From assembly GCA_040003255.1 (NCBI GenBank), contig JBDUCV010000009.1, positions 1 through 46,389 on the forward strand: a stretch of DNA of 46,389 nucleotides, in the 5' to 3' direction. The notes under the pieces are model-generated. The model ran no database searches. It had not been told where the DNA came from and saw nothing but the letters and a program-made list of their open reading frames with translations. Positions 16,088-24,395 of this stretch are shown here, one piece after another (position 1 is the first letter of the stretch; each line of letters starts with the position of its first letter). The stretch is from JBDUCV01 sp040003255. Its GTDB lineage: Bacteria > Actinomycetota > Actinomycetes > Mycobacteriales > Jatrophihabitantaceae. Made by a program: the position numbers and the translations under genes.

Positions 16088-17308
16088 ATGCGCACACTCG
16101 ACGATCTGTTGCGAGTCGGCGTCCGCGGGCGGCGGGTGCTGGTCCGGTCAGATCTGAACGTTCCGCTCAGCGCCGACTCGGCGTCCCCGCGGGTCACCGA
16201 CGACGGCCGGGTCCGGGCGTCGCTGCCGGTTATCACCAAGCTGCTCGACCACCGTGCGCGGGTGATAGTCGCCGCGCATCTCGGCCGGCCAAAAGGCGCG
16301 CCTGACGCTGGCTACTCGTTGCGCCCAGTCGCCGACCGGTTGGCGAGTCTGCTCGGCCGGCCGGTCGAGTTCGCCCTCGACACCGTCGGCGAGAGCGCCC
16401 GGCTGATGTCGGCCGGACTGGGCGACGGTGAGCTGCTGTTGCTCGAGAACGTCCGGTTCAACGAGGGCGAGACCAGCAAGGACGACGCGGTCCGGATGCA
16501 GTTCGCCCGTCGCCTAGCCCTGCTGACCGGGGGAGAGGATGACGGCGGCGCTTACGTCGGCGACGCGTTCGGCGCTGTGCACCGTAAACACGCCTCGGTG
16601 TACGACGTCGCGACGCTGCTGCCGCACTACTGCGGCGACCTGATCCGCGACGAGCTCACCGTGCTCCGCAAGCTGACTGATCACCCGAAGCGTCCCTACG
16701 TGGTCGTGCTTGGCGGCAGCAAGGTCAGCGACAAGCTGGCCGTCATCGAGGCCATACTGCCCAAGGTCGACCGGCTGCTGGTCGGTGGCGGCATGTGTTT
16801 CACCTTCCTCGCCGCGCAGGGCCACCAGGTCGGCGATTCGCTGCTGGAAGCCGACCAGGTCGACGCCTGCCGAGGCTTTCTCGCCGACATCGGCGACAAG
16901 ATCGTCCTGCCGGCCGACGTCGTCGTGGCGGACGAGGTGACGGCCGAGGCCAAGACCCAAGTGGTCGCCGCCGACGCCATTCCGCACGGAATGAAGGGCC
17001 TCGACATCGGCCCGCGGACTGTCGGCATCTTCTCCGAACAACTGCGCGACGCCGAGACGGTGTTTTGGAACGGGCCGATGGGCGTGTTCGAGGTCGCCCC
17101 GTTCGCGGCCGGCACGAAGGGGGTGGCCGAGGCGGTCGCGGCAGCACCGGGCCTGACCGTCGTGGGTGGCGGCGATTCCGCGGCTGCCGTCCGAGCCTTG
17201 AAGCTGGACGCGAATGCGTTTGGTCACATTTCCACTGGCGGTGGTGCGTCGCTGGAGTTCCTCGAGGGCAAGACGCTGCCCGGGGTCGCTGTCCTCGAGG
17301 AGAGCTGA
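16088..17308 (+). CDS. pgk: Phosphoglycerate kinase
   Basis: A 406-residue phosphoglycerate kinase, making ATP from 1,3-bisphosphoglycerate. The N-domain signature VLVRSDLNVPLS, the basic-patch loops HLGRPKG and LLENVRFNEGE, VLGGSKVSDKL in the hinge region, and the nucleotide-binding WNGPMGVFE and VVGGGDSAAAVRAL blocks are all present, and length is normal. The ATG start lies 6 nt after the gap stop with no visible Shine-Dalgarno sequence, so translation is probably coupled to gap. tpiA begins 1 nt after the stop. Confidence 0.97.
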   Translation: MRTLDDLLRVGVRGRRVLVRSDLNVPLSADSASPRVTDDGRVRASLPVITKLLDHRARVIVAAHLGRPKGAPDAGYSLRPVADRLASLLGRPVEFALDTVGESARLMSAGLGDGELLLLENVRFNEGETSKDDAVRMQFARRLALLTGGEDDGGAYVGDAFGAVHRKHASVYDVATLLPHYCGDLIRDELTVLRKLTDHPKRPYVVVLGGSKVSDKLAVIEAILPKVDRLLVGGGMCFTFLAAQGHQVGDSLLEADQVDACRGFLADIGDKIVLPADVVVADEVTAEAKTQVVAADAIPHGMKGLDIGPRTVGIFSEQLRDAETVFWNGPMGVFEVAPFAAGTKGVAEAVAAAPGLTVVGGGDSAAAVRALKLDANAFGHISTGGGASLEFLEGKTLPGVAVLEES

Positions 17309-17309
17309 G

Positions 17310-18164
17310 GTGTTCGGGCGCAGCGACACCGCGGTGGTCACAAGCTCCCGTCGGCCGCTGATCGCCGGCAACTGGAAGATGAACCTGAACCACCTCGAGG
17401 CGATCGGGCTCGTTCAGAAAATCGCTTTCAGCCTGAGCGAGCAGCAGTTGACCGCCGTCGAGGTAGTCGTGCTGCCGCCGTTCATCGGCCTGCGCAGCGT
17501 CCAAACGCTGGTCGACGGTGACCGCCTGCTGTTGCGCTACGGTGCGCAGGACCTGTCGCCACACGACGCCGGGGCCTACACCGGTGACGTCAGCGGGGCG
17601 ATGCTCGCCAAGCTCGGCGCGAGTTTTGTGGTCGTCGGTCATTCCGAGCGGCGTGAGTACCACCATGAGGACGATGCGCTCGTCAATGCCAAGGTGCACG
17701 CGGCGCATCGGCATGGTCTCGCCCCAATCGTGTGTATCGGCGAGACGCTGGACGTCCGTGAAAGCGACGGCCACGTCGCGCACTGCATCAGGCAGCTAGA
17801 CGGCGCACTCGCCGATGTCACGGCCGAACAGGCAGTCACAACGGTGATCGCGTACGAGCCGGTGTGGGCTATCGGCACCGGCAAGGTGGCCACCCCCCAG
17901 GACGCGCAGGATATGTGCGCGGCGATCCGGCGCCGGCTGGCCGAACGCTACGACGCGCGGCTTGCCGCCGCAGCGCGGATCATCTATGGCGGCTCGGTGA
18001 AGGCAGTCAATGCCGCCGAGATTCTGACCGAGCCCGACGTCGACGGAGCGTTGGTCGGCGGCGCGAGCCTGGACAGTTCGCAGTTCGCCGGCATCTGCGC
18101 CGCGGCAGTCCCCGGGGCAGCAGGTATCCTTTCCGAGCAACGATCAACGTCCCCCAGTTCTTGA
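17310..18164 (+). CDS. tpiA: Triosephosphate isomerase
   Basis: A 284-residue triosephosphate isomerase interconverting DHAP and glyceraldehyde 3-phosphate. Asn21 and Lys23 are in AGNWKMN, the catalytic His111 in VVVGHSERR and Glu183 in AYEPVWAIGTG; IIYGGSVK binds the phosphate. The GTG at 17310 has GAGGAGA upstream, inside the end of pgk; it adds about 15 residues before the usual start, and a GTG at 17334 would give a more standard length. It links the DHAP formed by the nearby Dha kinase to lower glycolysis. secG follows after 15 nt. Confidence 0.96.
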   Translation: MFGRSDTAVVTSSRRPLIAGNWKMNLNHLEAIGLVQKIAFSLSEQQLTAVEVVVLPPFIGLRSVQTLVDGDRLLLRYGAQDLSPHDAGAYTGDVSGAMLAKLGASFVVVGHSERREYHHEDDALVNAKVHAAHRHGLAPIVCIGETLDVRESDGHVAHCIRQLDGALADVTAEQAVTTVIAYEPVWAIGTGKVATPQDAQDMCAAIRRRLAERYDARLAAAARIIYGGSVKAVNAAEILTEPDVDGALVGGASLDSSQFAGICAAAVPGAAGILSEQRSTSPSS

Positions 18165-18179
18165 GGCCGGTCACCGAAC

Positions 18180-18416
18180 ATGATCTTCGCGCTTTCCTGC
18201 GTACTCATCTCTGCCAGCCTGCTGCTCGTCGTCCTCGTGCTTCTCCACAAGGGCAAGGGTGGCGGGCTCTCGTCCATGCTCGGCGGCTCGTTCTACTCCA
18301 GCCTGTCCGGATCCTCGGTCGTCGAGCGCAACCTCGACCGGCTGACGATCATCGCCGGGGCGGTCTGGGCAATCTGCATCGTGGGACTGGGTTTGCTGTA
18401 CAAGAACGGCGGCTGA
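18180..18416 (+). CDS. secG: Preprotein translocase subunit SecG
   Basis: A 78-residue SecG, the small accessory subunit of the SecYEG channel. Two transmembrane helices (about 2-22 and 56-74) flank the conserved cytoplasmic loop KGKGGGLSSMLGGSF. It sits directly behind tpiA, the standard actinobacterial and firmicute arrangement, and is probably cotranscribed with the glycolytic genes. Confidence 0.93.
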   Translation: MIFALSCVLISASLLLVVLVLLHKGKGGGLSSMLGGSFYSSLSGSSVVERNLDRLTIIAGAVWAICIVGLGLLYKNGG

Positions 18417-18477
18417 CCACGATCGGTCCGCTTCGTCGTCGATCGGGTCGAACTCAGGCTGACAGGAGAACAGAAAC

Positions 18478-18819
18478 GTGGCTGGTGGCAGTGCGATCCG
18501 CGGCAGCCGAGTGGGCGCCGGACCGATGGGGGAAAAGGAACGCGGCGAGTCGGCGCCCCGGCAGCGGGTGTCCTTCTTCTGTTCGAATGGGCACGAGGTG
18601 CGTCCGGCGTTCGCTCTCGATGCGGCGCTGCCCGACACTTGGGACTGCCCACGCTGTGGTTACCCGGCCGGTCGCGAGTCGACCACCCCGCCGAATGCCC
18701 CGCGTAACGAGCCTTACAAGACGCATCTCGCGTACGTGAAGGAACGGCGCTCCGACGAGGACGGCACCGCGATACTGGAAGAGGCGCTGGCCAAGCTGCG
18801 CGCCCGGCGCGGGGAGTAG
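18478..18819 (+). CDS. rbpA: RNA polymerase-binding protein RbpA
   Basis: A 113-residue RbpA, an actinobacterial activator that binds group 1/2 sigma factors and RNA polymerase and stabilises open promoter complexes. The N-terminal tail GGSAIRGSRVGAGPMG matches the part that contacts core enzyme and the -10 region; a zinc-ribbon-like core has Cys35, His39, Cys57 and Cys60 (Streptomyces-type; the M. tuberculosis protein lacks these Cys residues). The C-terminal sigma-interaction domain holds THLAYVKERRSDEDGTAILEEALAKLRARRG. A clear AGGAGA lies 8 nt before the GTG start. The gene is convergent with the phosphatase gene. Confidence 0.93.
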   Translation: MAGGSAIRGSRVGAGPMGEKERGESAPRQRVSFFCSNGHEVRPAFALDAALPDTWDCPRCGYPAGRESTTPPNAPRNEPYKTHLAYVKERRSDEDGTAILEEALAKLRARRGE

Positions 18820-18838
18820 CTGGGCTCGGGCGCTATGC

Positions 18839-18867
18839 CACCTGATGGTGTCTGCGATTCGCCAGAC
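18839..18867. terminator. Two short dyads between convergent rbpA and phosphatase genes
   Basis: CACC/GGTG (18839-18842/18847-18850) and GTCTG/CAGAC (18850-18854/18863-18867) lie in the 61-nt gap between the two stops. Stems are short and there is no T tract, so bidirectional termination is a weak guess. Confidence 0.22.
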
Positions 18868-18880
18868 GACGCGCAGGCGG

Positions 18881-20188
18881 CTACTGCGCCAAGAGGGCGG
18901 ACGTGTTCTCGTGTCGCCACTCCAGCAGTAGCAGCGTCGCGTCATCGGTCAGCCGATCTTGCTGATGGTCGAGCAATGCGCGAACCGCTCGTCGCATGGT
19001 TTCCGGGGACGGGAGTCCAGCAGCGAGGTTGCGCACCATGAGATCGATGAGCCGCTCCTCGCCGAAGAACTCGCCATCGGGGCTGCGCGCCTCGGTGACC
19101 CCGTCGGTGTACATCAGCACCCGGTCGCCAGGCTGCAGCTGCTCGCGGCCGATCGCGCCCTGCGACGTCACAGGTGTTCGGTTGGTGATTTGCAGCCCGA
19201 GCGGCAGCCAAGGCGCAGCGTGCAACGACTTGACCATCTTGTTGTCGCGCAGCAGGAGGGGGTCGGGGTGTCCGGCGTTCACCCAGCTCAACAAACCGGT
19301 ATCGGTGTCCAGCTCGGCGATCACGGCCGTGCTGAATGACGTTCCGCCGAAGGAAGCCTCGATAAGGGCACGGTGTATGTCGACGGCGATGTCGATCAGG
19401 GAGTTGCCGGCGCGTCGGGCGTTGCGATAGGACGCGATGGTTAGCGCAGCCAGCTGAGCGCTGCGCAGCCCGTGTCCCATGCCGTCGAAAAGGGCAGCCC
19501 GGGCCCGCCCAGCATCGACGGCGTAATCGACCGCGTCGCCGGCAACCTCGTAGGCCGGCTCGAGAGCCGCGGATATCGTCACGTCATGGCCGGCGAAGGT
19601 GAGTGGCGGCAGGAGCGCCCACTGCATCTCGGCGGCCAGCCCCATCCCTTCGCGGCGGCGCAACCGGGCGATGGTGTCCCCGTACTGGGATTTGGTCGTG
19701 ATCAGCTCGGCGACTAGTGCCGCGAACCGGATCAGCCGCACACCCAGAACGCCATCCGTTATCTCACCGGTGGAATCGGCGCCGAAGGTCACGCCGAGTA
19801 CGCCGAGACGTTCAGTGCCGTTGAGTAGCGGCAACCAGACCCTGGTGCGGCCCTCGCCCGCATCCTGGGTGAGCACTTCGACGTGTTGAAAGCAACGTCC
19901 GGCGAGCGTGCTGTCGACGCTCATCGGTTCGCCCGGCCAGCCAGGGCCGCCAACGCCGGAGCCACCGGAACCGAAGAACGGGACCAGGACGTATTGCTGC
20001 AGGTCGGCCAGAAAAGCCAACGCGTCTGCCGCCCCGAGAGTGGCTGCGTGGCGGGCGACCAGCCCAGGCAGCTCATGCGCCGCCGCCAGGTGCGCATCGG
20101 TTAGCAAATCGTCCACGACCCGCTCACCCTCGCTCATCACCGCGGGCGACTCGTTGGTGCCGGTCGGCTGATCCCCGTTTTCGGTCAC
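18881..20188 (-). CDS. PP2C/SpoIIE-type serine phosphatase with GAF-like domain
   Basis: A 435-residue protein from the GTG at 20188. Residues about 30-165 look like a GAF-type sensory domain (for example LQQYVLVPFFG, TRVWLPLLNGTERLGVLGVTF), followed by a short helical linker and a SpoIIE/PP2C-like phosphatase domain (about 200-430). Metal-binding Asp residues are in AGDAVDYAV (Asp218, Asp221), LFDGMGHGLRSA (Asp235) and LTDDATLLLLE. The family acts on phospho-serine, often on anti-sigma antagonists, but no kinase or anti-sigma partner is nearby. The start is uncertain: an ATG at 20275 would add 29 residues and an ATG at 20050 in frame would remove 46; none has a strong ribosome binding site. 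It is divergent from the MMPL transporter. Confidence 0.85.
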   Translation of the reverse strand: MTENGDQPTGTNESPAVMSEGERVVDDLLTDAHLAAAHELPGLVARHAATLGAADALAFLADLQQYVLVPFFGSGGSGVGGPGWPGEPMSVDSTLAGRCFQHVEVLTQDAGEGRTRVWLPLLNGTERLGVLGVTFGADSTGEITDGVLGVRLIRFAALVAELITTKSQYGDTIARLRRREGMGLAAEMQWALLPPLTFAGHDVTISAALEPAYEVAGDAVDYAVDAGRARAALFDGMGHGLRSAQLAALTIASYRNARRAGNSLIDIAVDIHRALIEASFGGTSFSTAVIAELDTDTGLLSWVNAGHPDPLLLRDNKMVKSLHAAPWLPLGLQITNRTPVTSQGAIGREQLQPGDRVLMYTDGVTEARSPDGEFFGEERLIDLMVRNLAAGLPSPETMRRAVRALLDHQQDRLTDDATLLLLEWRHENTSALLAQ

Positions 20189-20325
20189 GTCCCGGACAGT
20201 ACTGCGAGCAGGCGCAAGCAACTGTGTCCCGCACCTGGCAACTTCTAGGACGCCTGGGATGGACGCTTCGATCATCAGCGGATCACGGGTATCGGGGACC
20301 TGTCATCCCCTGCCGAAAAGCGGTT

Positions 20326-20342
20326 GCGCAAGTCACTTGCGC
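20326..20342. promoter_or_regulatory. Perfect 17-bp palindrome, likely operator of the MMPL gene
   Basis: GCGCAAGT, central C, ACTTGCGC: perfect 8-bp arms. Its right half covers the proposed -35 element (20337-20342), so a bound dimer would block the transporter promoter. Size and symmetry suit a TetR- or MarR-type regulator; none is encoded in the window. Confidence 0.6.
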
Positions 20343-20364
20343 TGTCGCAGCCCGCGCCTACACT
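20337..20364 (+). promoter_or_regulatory. Promoter of the MMPL transporter gene
   Basis: TTGCGC (20337-20342) and TACACT (20359-20364) are separated by 16 nt, a good sigma-70-type match. The start would be near 20371, leaving a leader of about 20 nt with GGAGGGG (20384-20390) before the ATG at 20393. Confidence 0.45.
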
Positions 20365-20392
20365 CCCACAATCGATGTTGAGTGGAGGGGTC

Positions 20393-22540
20393 ATGCGACG
20401 GTGGGCTGAGTTTGTCCTGCGGCACCGCAAAGCGGTGGTGGCGTTCTGGGGCGTCGTCTTGGTGGCCGGGATCATCCTGTCCGGCAAGACGACGGAGCGG
20501 CTGACCGTCGACTTCTCCCTGCCCGGTCAGCCGGGCACTGACACCGCCCACAAGATTAAGCAGGCATTCGGGAGCGGCGGCGACACCAGTCCGTACATCG
20601 TGTCGGTGACCCTTCCGGCGGGACAGACTCTCACCGGTCACGAGGCCGACGTTGCGCGTGCGTTCGAGTCGGTTGGTGACACCGTCACGAACGTACGCGT
20701 GCTCGATGAGGCGAACACCGGCGACAAGGCGTTTCGGACCAAGGACGACCGCACCGGTTACGCACTCGTGTTCTACCGGTTCAACCCGTCTCCGAGTCAG
20801 CTGCTATTGACCGAGCCGATCCGCGCCGCGGCGGAGAAGGTCAAGCCGGCCGGCGCGACGGTCGGGGTCACCGGTGAGGACACGCTGGCGGCGGGTGGCG
20901 ACAACCCCACCGGTCCCGGAGTCCTCGGCGAGGTGCTGCTCGGGGGTGTCGGTGCGCTTGCCGTCCTCGCCTTCGTCTTCGCGTCCTTCCTCGCTCTGCT
21001 GCCGCTGTTGGTCGCCGCGGTCTCCATCCTCGCGACCTTCGTGCTGCTTCTTCCACTCACCTACCTCACCGATGTGTCCTTCATCGTGCAGTTCCTCGTC
21101 GCGTTGATCGGCCTCGGTGTGGCCATCGATTACTCGCTGCTGTTCGTCACACGCTGGCGGGAGGAGCGCGACCACGGCCGCGACAACCATGACGCGGTCG
21201 TCGTCGCGATGCAGACCGCCGGCCACGCGGTGGTGTTCAGCGGCGTCACCGTCGCGATCGGCCTGCTCGCTCTGATCGTGCTGCCGGTGCCGTTCATGCG
21301 CAGCATGGGCTACGGCGGGGCGCTCATCCCGCTCGCCAGCGTGCTCACGACGCTGAGCCTGACTCCGGCGATCCTGGGCGGCATCGGACCGCGGGTCGAC
21401 TGGCCCAAGATCCGGCACGAAAACCGGGCGAGCCGAACATGGAGCCGGTGGGCGGCAGCCGTCGTCCGTCGTCGCTGGCTCGCGGCTGGCACCGCACTTG
21501 CCGCGCTGGCCGCGCTTATCGGCGTCTTCCTCGGCATCAAGATCGGCGTCGCGTCGTCCGCGTCCCTGGCCAAGAGCGGCCCCGCGTACGAGACGCTGCA
21601 GACTCTCGAGCGGGGCGGGGTATCAACCGGCTCGCTCACCCCGATCGAGGTGCTGGTGAGCACCGACCAGGCTCGGTCGGTAGCCGATCGTCTCGCGAAA
21701 GTCGAGGGCATCAACCACGCGTTCGTGCCATCCGGCCCAGCGAGCAACCGCAACGGGCAGACCGTCGTCGTCCTCGTCCCCGAGCGAGAGACGGTGAACT
21801 CGAAGAGCGTCGGCGTGGTCAAACGGGTCAAGAGCGCGGTAGCCGAAATGCCCGGCGTCATCGGCGTCGCCGGCGGAGGCGCCGCGCAGATCGACTTCAT
21901 GAAGGCGGTCTACGGGAACTTCCCATTGATGCTCACAATCATCGCATTGCTGACGTACGTGCTGCTCGTCCGCGCGTTCCGCTCGTTGCTGCTTCCGCTC
22001 AAGGCGGTGCTGCTCAACATCGTGTCGCTTGCCGCCACACTCGGGCTGATGGTGCTGTTCTGGCAGTACGGCTACGGCTCGCAGGCGATATTCGGCATCG
22101 AGGCGACCGGCGCGGTTACGTTCTGGATACCGCTGATGGTCTTCGCGTTCCTGTTCGGGCTGTCGATGGATTACGAGGTGTTCATCCTGTCGCGCATCCG
22201 CGAGGAGTACGACGGTGCACGGTCGACGAATGCCGCCGTGATCGAGGGCATCGGCCGGACCGGCCGACTAGTGACCAGCGCTGCGCTGATCTTGTTCCTC
22301 GCGTTCGCCGCGCTTGCTTCGGGCCCAGGCACGGACCTCAAGACGCTTGCGACCGGCCTTGGCTTCGGCATCCTTCTGGACGCGACGATCGTGCGCTCGC
22401 TTCTCGTCCCGTCACTCGTTTCGCTGTTCGGCTCGTGGAACTGGTACCTGCCTCGCGGGGTGGCCCGGCTGCTGCGTGTTGAGCCGTCTTATGCCCATCC
22501 TGAGCGCGACGAGCTGGCTGCACCGGCGCCGGTCGGCTGA
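20393..22540 (+). CDS. MMPL-family (RND superfamily) transporter
   Basis: A 715-residue membrane transporter with the MMPL layout: one helix at about 12-30, an extracytoplasmic domain, a five-helix bundle, then the same again. The two proton-relay Asp-Tyr pairs are present, Asp246-Tyr247 in GVAIDYSLLF and Asp593-Tyr594 in GLSMDYEVFI, as in MmpL3-type proteins. Such proteins use the proton gradient to export lipids, siderophores or drugs; the substrate is unknown. The ATG at 20393 is supported by GGAGGGG and by the promoter position; in-frame starts at 20375 and 20324 are less likely. A perfect palindrome at the promoter suggests repression by an unlinked regulator. It converges on pgl with a shared hairpin. 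Confidence 0.9.
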   Translation: MRRWAEFVLRHRKAVVAFWGVVLVAGIILSGKTTERLTVDFSLPGQPGTDTAHKIKQAFGSGGDTSPYIVSVTLPAGQTLTGHEADVARAFESVGDTVTNVRVLDEANTGDKAFRTKDDRTGYALVFYRFNPSPSQLLLTEPIRAAAEKVKPAGATVGVTGEDTLAAGGDNPTGPGVLGEVLLGGVGALAVLAFVFASFLALLPLLVAAVSILATFVLLLPLTYLTDVSFIVQFLVALIGLGVAIDYSLLFVTRWREERDHGRDNHDAVVVAMQTAGHAVVFSGVTVAIGLLALIVLPVPFMRSMGYGGALIPLASVLTTLSLTPAILGGIGPRVDWPKIRHENRASRTWSRWAAAVVRRRWLAAGTALAALAALIGVFLGIKIGVASSASLAKSGPAYETLQTLERGGVSTGSLTPIEVLVSTDQARSVADRLAKVEGINHAFVPSGPASNRNGQTVVVLVPERETVNSKSVGVVKRVKSAVAEMPGVIGVAGGGAAQIDFMKAVYGNFPLMLTIIALLTYVLLVRAFRSLLLPLKAVLLNIVSLAATLGLMVLFWQYGYGSQAIFGIEATGAVTFWIPLMVFAFLFGLSMDYEVFILSRIREEYDGARSTNAAVIEGIGRTGRLVTSAALILFLAFAALASGPGTDLKTLATGLGFGILLDATIVRSLLVPSLVSLFGSWNWYLPRGVARLLRVEPSYAHPERDELAAPAPVG

Positions 22541-22575
22541 CCCCGCCCACTGCCGGCTCGATGGCCGCGCTACAT

Positions 22576-22595
22576 GGCGGCGCGAGAGCGCCGCC
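22576..22595. terminator. Strong hairpin between convergent MMPL and pgl genes
   Basis: GGCGGCGC (22576-22583), loop GAGA, GCGCCGCC (22588-22595): a perfect 8-bp GC stem. It touches the pgl stop codon (22595-22597) and lies 35 nt after the transporter stop, so it can serve both strands. There is no T tract. Confidence 0.6.
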
Positions 22596-23380
22596 TAGGC
22601 ATGCGGCGGGTGATAGTCCCGGGGCAACTTGCCGGCAGCGTCGCGGTCGACGAGCCACAGCGTGCGATGCCGGCCATGCGCTCCGGCGGCGGGTATCTGC
22701 ACGCGCCCAGCGCCCCCAAGCGCGAGCGCGACCGCCTGGGCCTTGCTGGTACCCGAAGCAATGACCCAGACCTCGTTGGCCGCCTCGACGGCACGGAAGG
22801 TCAGCGACGTCCGCAACGGCGGCGGTTTCGGGGAGTTGCGCACCGCTATCACCGACGCGTCTTGCTCATAGGCACCCGGATGCTCGGGAAACAGCGACGC
22901 GACGTGCCCGTCCGGCCCGATGCCGAGCAGCAGGGCGTCGAAGTGCGGCAGGTCCTCTTCACCGCTGTCAGGCGTCGCCGCGGCGGCCAGCTCGGCCGCA
23001 TAAGCCTCGGCCGCGGCCTCGACGTCGTCGCCCCACGGACCGTCCGAGGAGGGCATGTGGTGCACGTTCGCCGGAGCCAGAATCACCGAGCCGAACAGCG
23101 CGGCGAAGGCGGCCCGGTCGTTGCGATCAGCGGAGTCGGTCGCGACGAAGCGCTCGTCGCCCCACCAGAGGCTGACCCGTCGCCAGTCGATCGAGTCGCG
23201 CGCCGGCAGGTCGCGTAACGCCGCCATGGTCTGTTCCAGGATCCCGCCGCCGGTGACTGCCAGGTACGCGAGCGCTCGGACGCTCTGCGCCGCGACGAGG
23301 GTGGCGACCAATCGGGCGGCGGTGTTCTGTGCGAGCTGCGAGGCGTTCGGTTCGACGACGAGTTCCGGCGGCGCGGCCAC
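22595..23380 (-). CDS. pgl: 6-Phosphogluconolactonase
   Basis: A 261-residue phosphogluconolactonase (DevB type), hydrolysing 6-phosphogluconolactone in the oxidative pentose phosphate pathway. The sugar-isomerase-like fold is shown by AYLAVTGGG (about 38-46), VSLWWGDERFV, and the active-site block LLLGIGPDGHVASLFPEHPG with the catalytic His. The GTG start lies 6 nt after the opcA stop, so it is the last gene of the tkt-tal-zwf-opcA-pgl operon, and the strong hairpin sits at its stop. Confidence 0.93.
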   Translation of the reverse strand: MAAPPELVVEPNASQLAQNTAARLVATLVAAQSVRALAYLAVTGGGILEQTMAALRDLPARDSIDWRRVSLWWGDERFVATDSADRNDRAAFAALFGSVILAPANVHHMPSSDGPWGDDVEAAAEAYAAELAAAATPDSGEEDLPHFDALLLGIGPDGHVASLFPEHPGAYEQDASVIAVRNSPKPPPLRTSLTFRAVEAANEVWVIASGTSKAQAVALALGGAGRVQIPAAGAHGRHRTLWLVDRDAAGKLPRDYHPPHA

Positions 23381-23386
23381 GACCGA

Positions 23387-24385
23387 TCAGCCGGCCACTG
23401 AACCGCTTGTGGCCGCCGGATCGTCCGCCAGTGCCGGGTCCTTCCAGATATGTACCCGCGTCCCAGGACGGTCTTCTAGACCCTGGACGCCGGTCACCGC
23501 CGCAAGTGACTCGGCGAAGATGTGATCGTCGTCCAATCGCCGCAGCTCCTCGGCGAGCAGTTCGCCCAGCGACCGCTCGGGGAACGGCGCGATCGAGTCC
23601 TGCTGTCCATCGCGGCGCAGCACCAGGCGGCTGCCATCGCGCAGGGCACCGATCGTTGACCCGTCGGCGAAGGAAATGGTGACCTGCTCGATCTCCTCGC
23701 TGGCCGTCGTGTTGACTGGCACGTGGAACCCGAGCCGCGACGATAGCCAGCCCGCGAGCAGCAGCGCCGAGGGATCGGCGGCGTCGCCGTCGACCGTCGC
23801 CGCCGTCGCGACGTCGTGCGCCGTGTCGACGGCGGAAGCGAGCGCGGCCCGCCAGCCGGTGACCCGCGTCCAGGCCAGGTCCGTATCGCCGGGTGCGAAG
23901 TCGACTGCGCGCTGCTGGAGGGCGGCGACCCGGTCATCGGCCAGTTTGACGTCGGTGATCCGGCGGTCGGCGAAGACGCCTAGCGGGTCGTAGGCGATCC
24001 GCTCCGGGGGAGCACCGTTCCACCAGGTGACCACGGGAGCATCTGGTGCGAGCAGTGGCAAGGTGACTGATTCGGCATGCAGGGCGAGACGCCCGTACAT
24101 GCGCAACACGACGGCCTCGCCCGGTCCGAGCCGCCCGCTGATGAGGACTTCGGCGTCGAGGCGCGGCACGGGTGCGTCGATCTGGCGGCGGATGACCATC
24201 AGCAGCCGCATCGGATGCTTGCTGGCCGCGATCGTCGCGGCCTCCTCGGCCTCGGCCACATCGCGCTCGTCGACTACGACGACGAGGGTGAGCGCGTTGC
24301 CACTGGTCACCGCGCCGCCGGTGCGCCGCTCGGCGCCGAGAGCGCGCACGACGGCGGTGCCGGTGGTGTCCCAGAGTGTGGTCAC
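23387..24385 (-). CDS. opcA: Glucose-6-phosphate dehydrogenase assembly protein OpcA
   Basis: A 332-residue OpcA, the partner needed for assembly, activity or redox control of glucose-6-phosphate dehydrogenase in cyanobacteria and actinobacteria. The family start LWDTTGTAVVRAL, the MRLLMVIRR segment and the strongly conserved LPLLAPDAPVVTWWNGAPP are present, as is the C-terminal beta-rich part. The GTG start has GAGGAG 8 nt upstream and lies 10 nt from the zwf stop, fitting its joint expression with its partner. Confidence 0.93.
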   Translation of the reverse strand: MTTLWDTTGTAVVRALGAERRTGGAVTSGNALTLVVVVDERDVAEAEEAATIAASKHPMRLLMVIRRQIDAPVPRLDAEVLISGRLGPGEAVVLRMYGRLALHAESVTLPLLAPDAPVVTWWNGAPPERIAYDPLGVFADRRITDVKLADDRVAALQQRAVDFAPGDTDLAWTRVTGWRAALASAVDTAHDVATAATVDGDAADPSALLLAGWLSSRLGFHVPVNTTASEEIEQVTISFADGSTIGALRDGSRLVLRRDGQQDSIAPFPERSLGELLAEELRRLDDDHIFAESLAAVTGVQGLEDRPGTRVHIWKDPALADDPAATSGSVAG

Positions 24386-24395
24386 AGCTCGCTCC

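Noticed and set aside
18417..18477. Two CGATCGG copies 18 nt apart before rbpA as an operator
   Set aside because: The repeats are short, direct and built on the common CGATCG word, so chance is likely.
18881..20188. Anti-sigma/sigma partner-switching module around the phosphatase
   Set aside because: No RsbW-like kinase, STAS-domain antagonist or sigma factor is encoded on either side.
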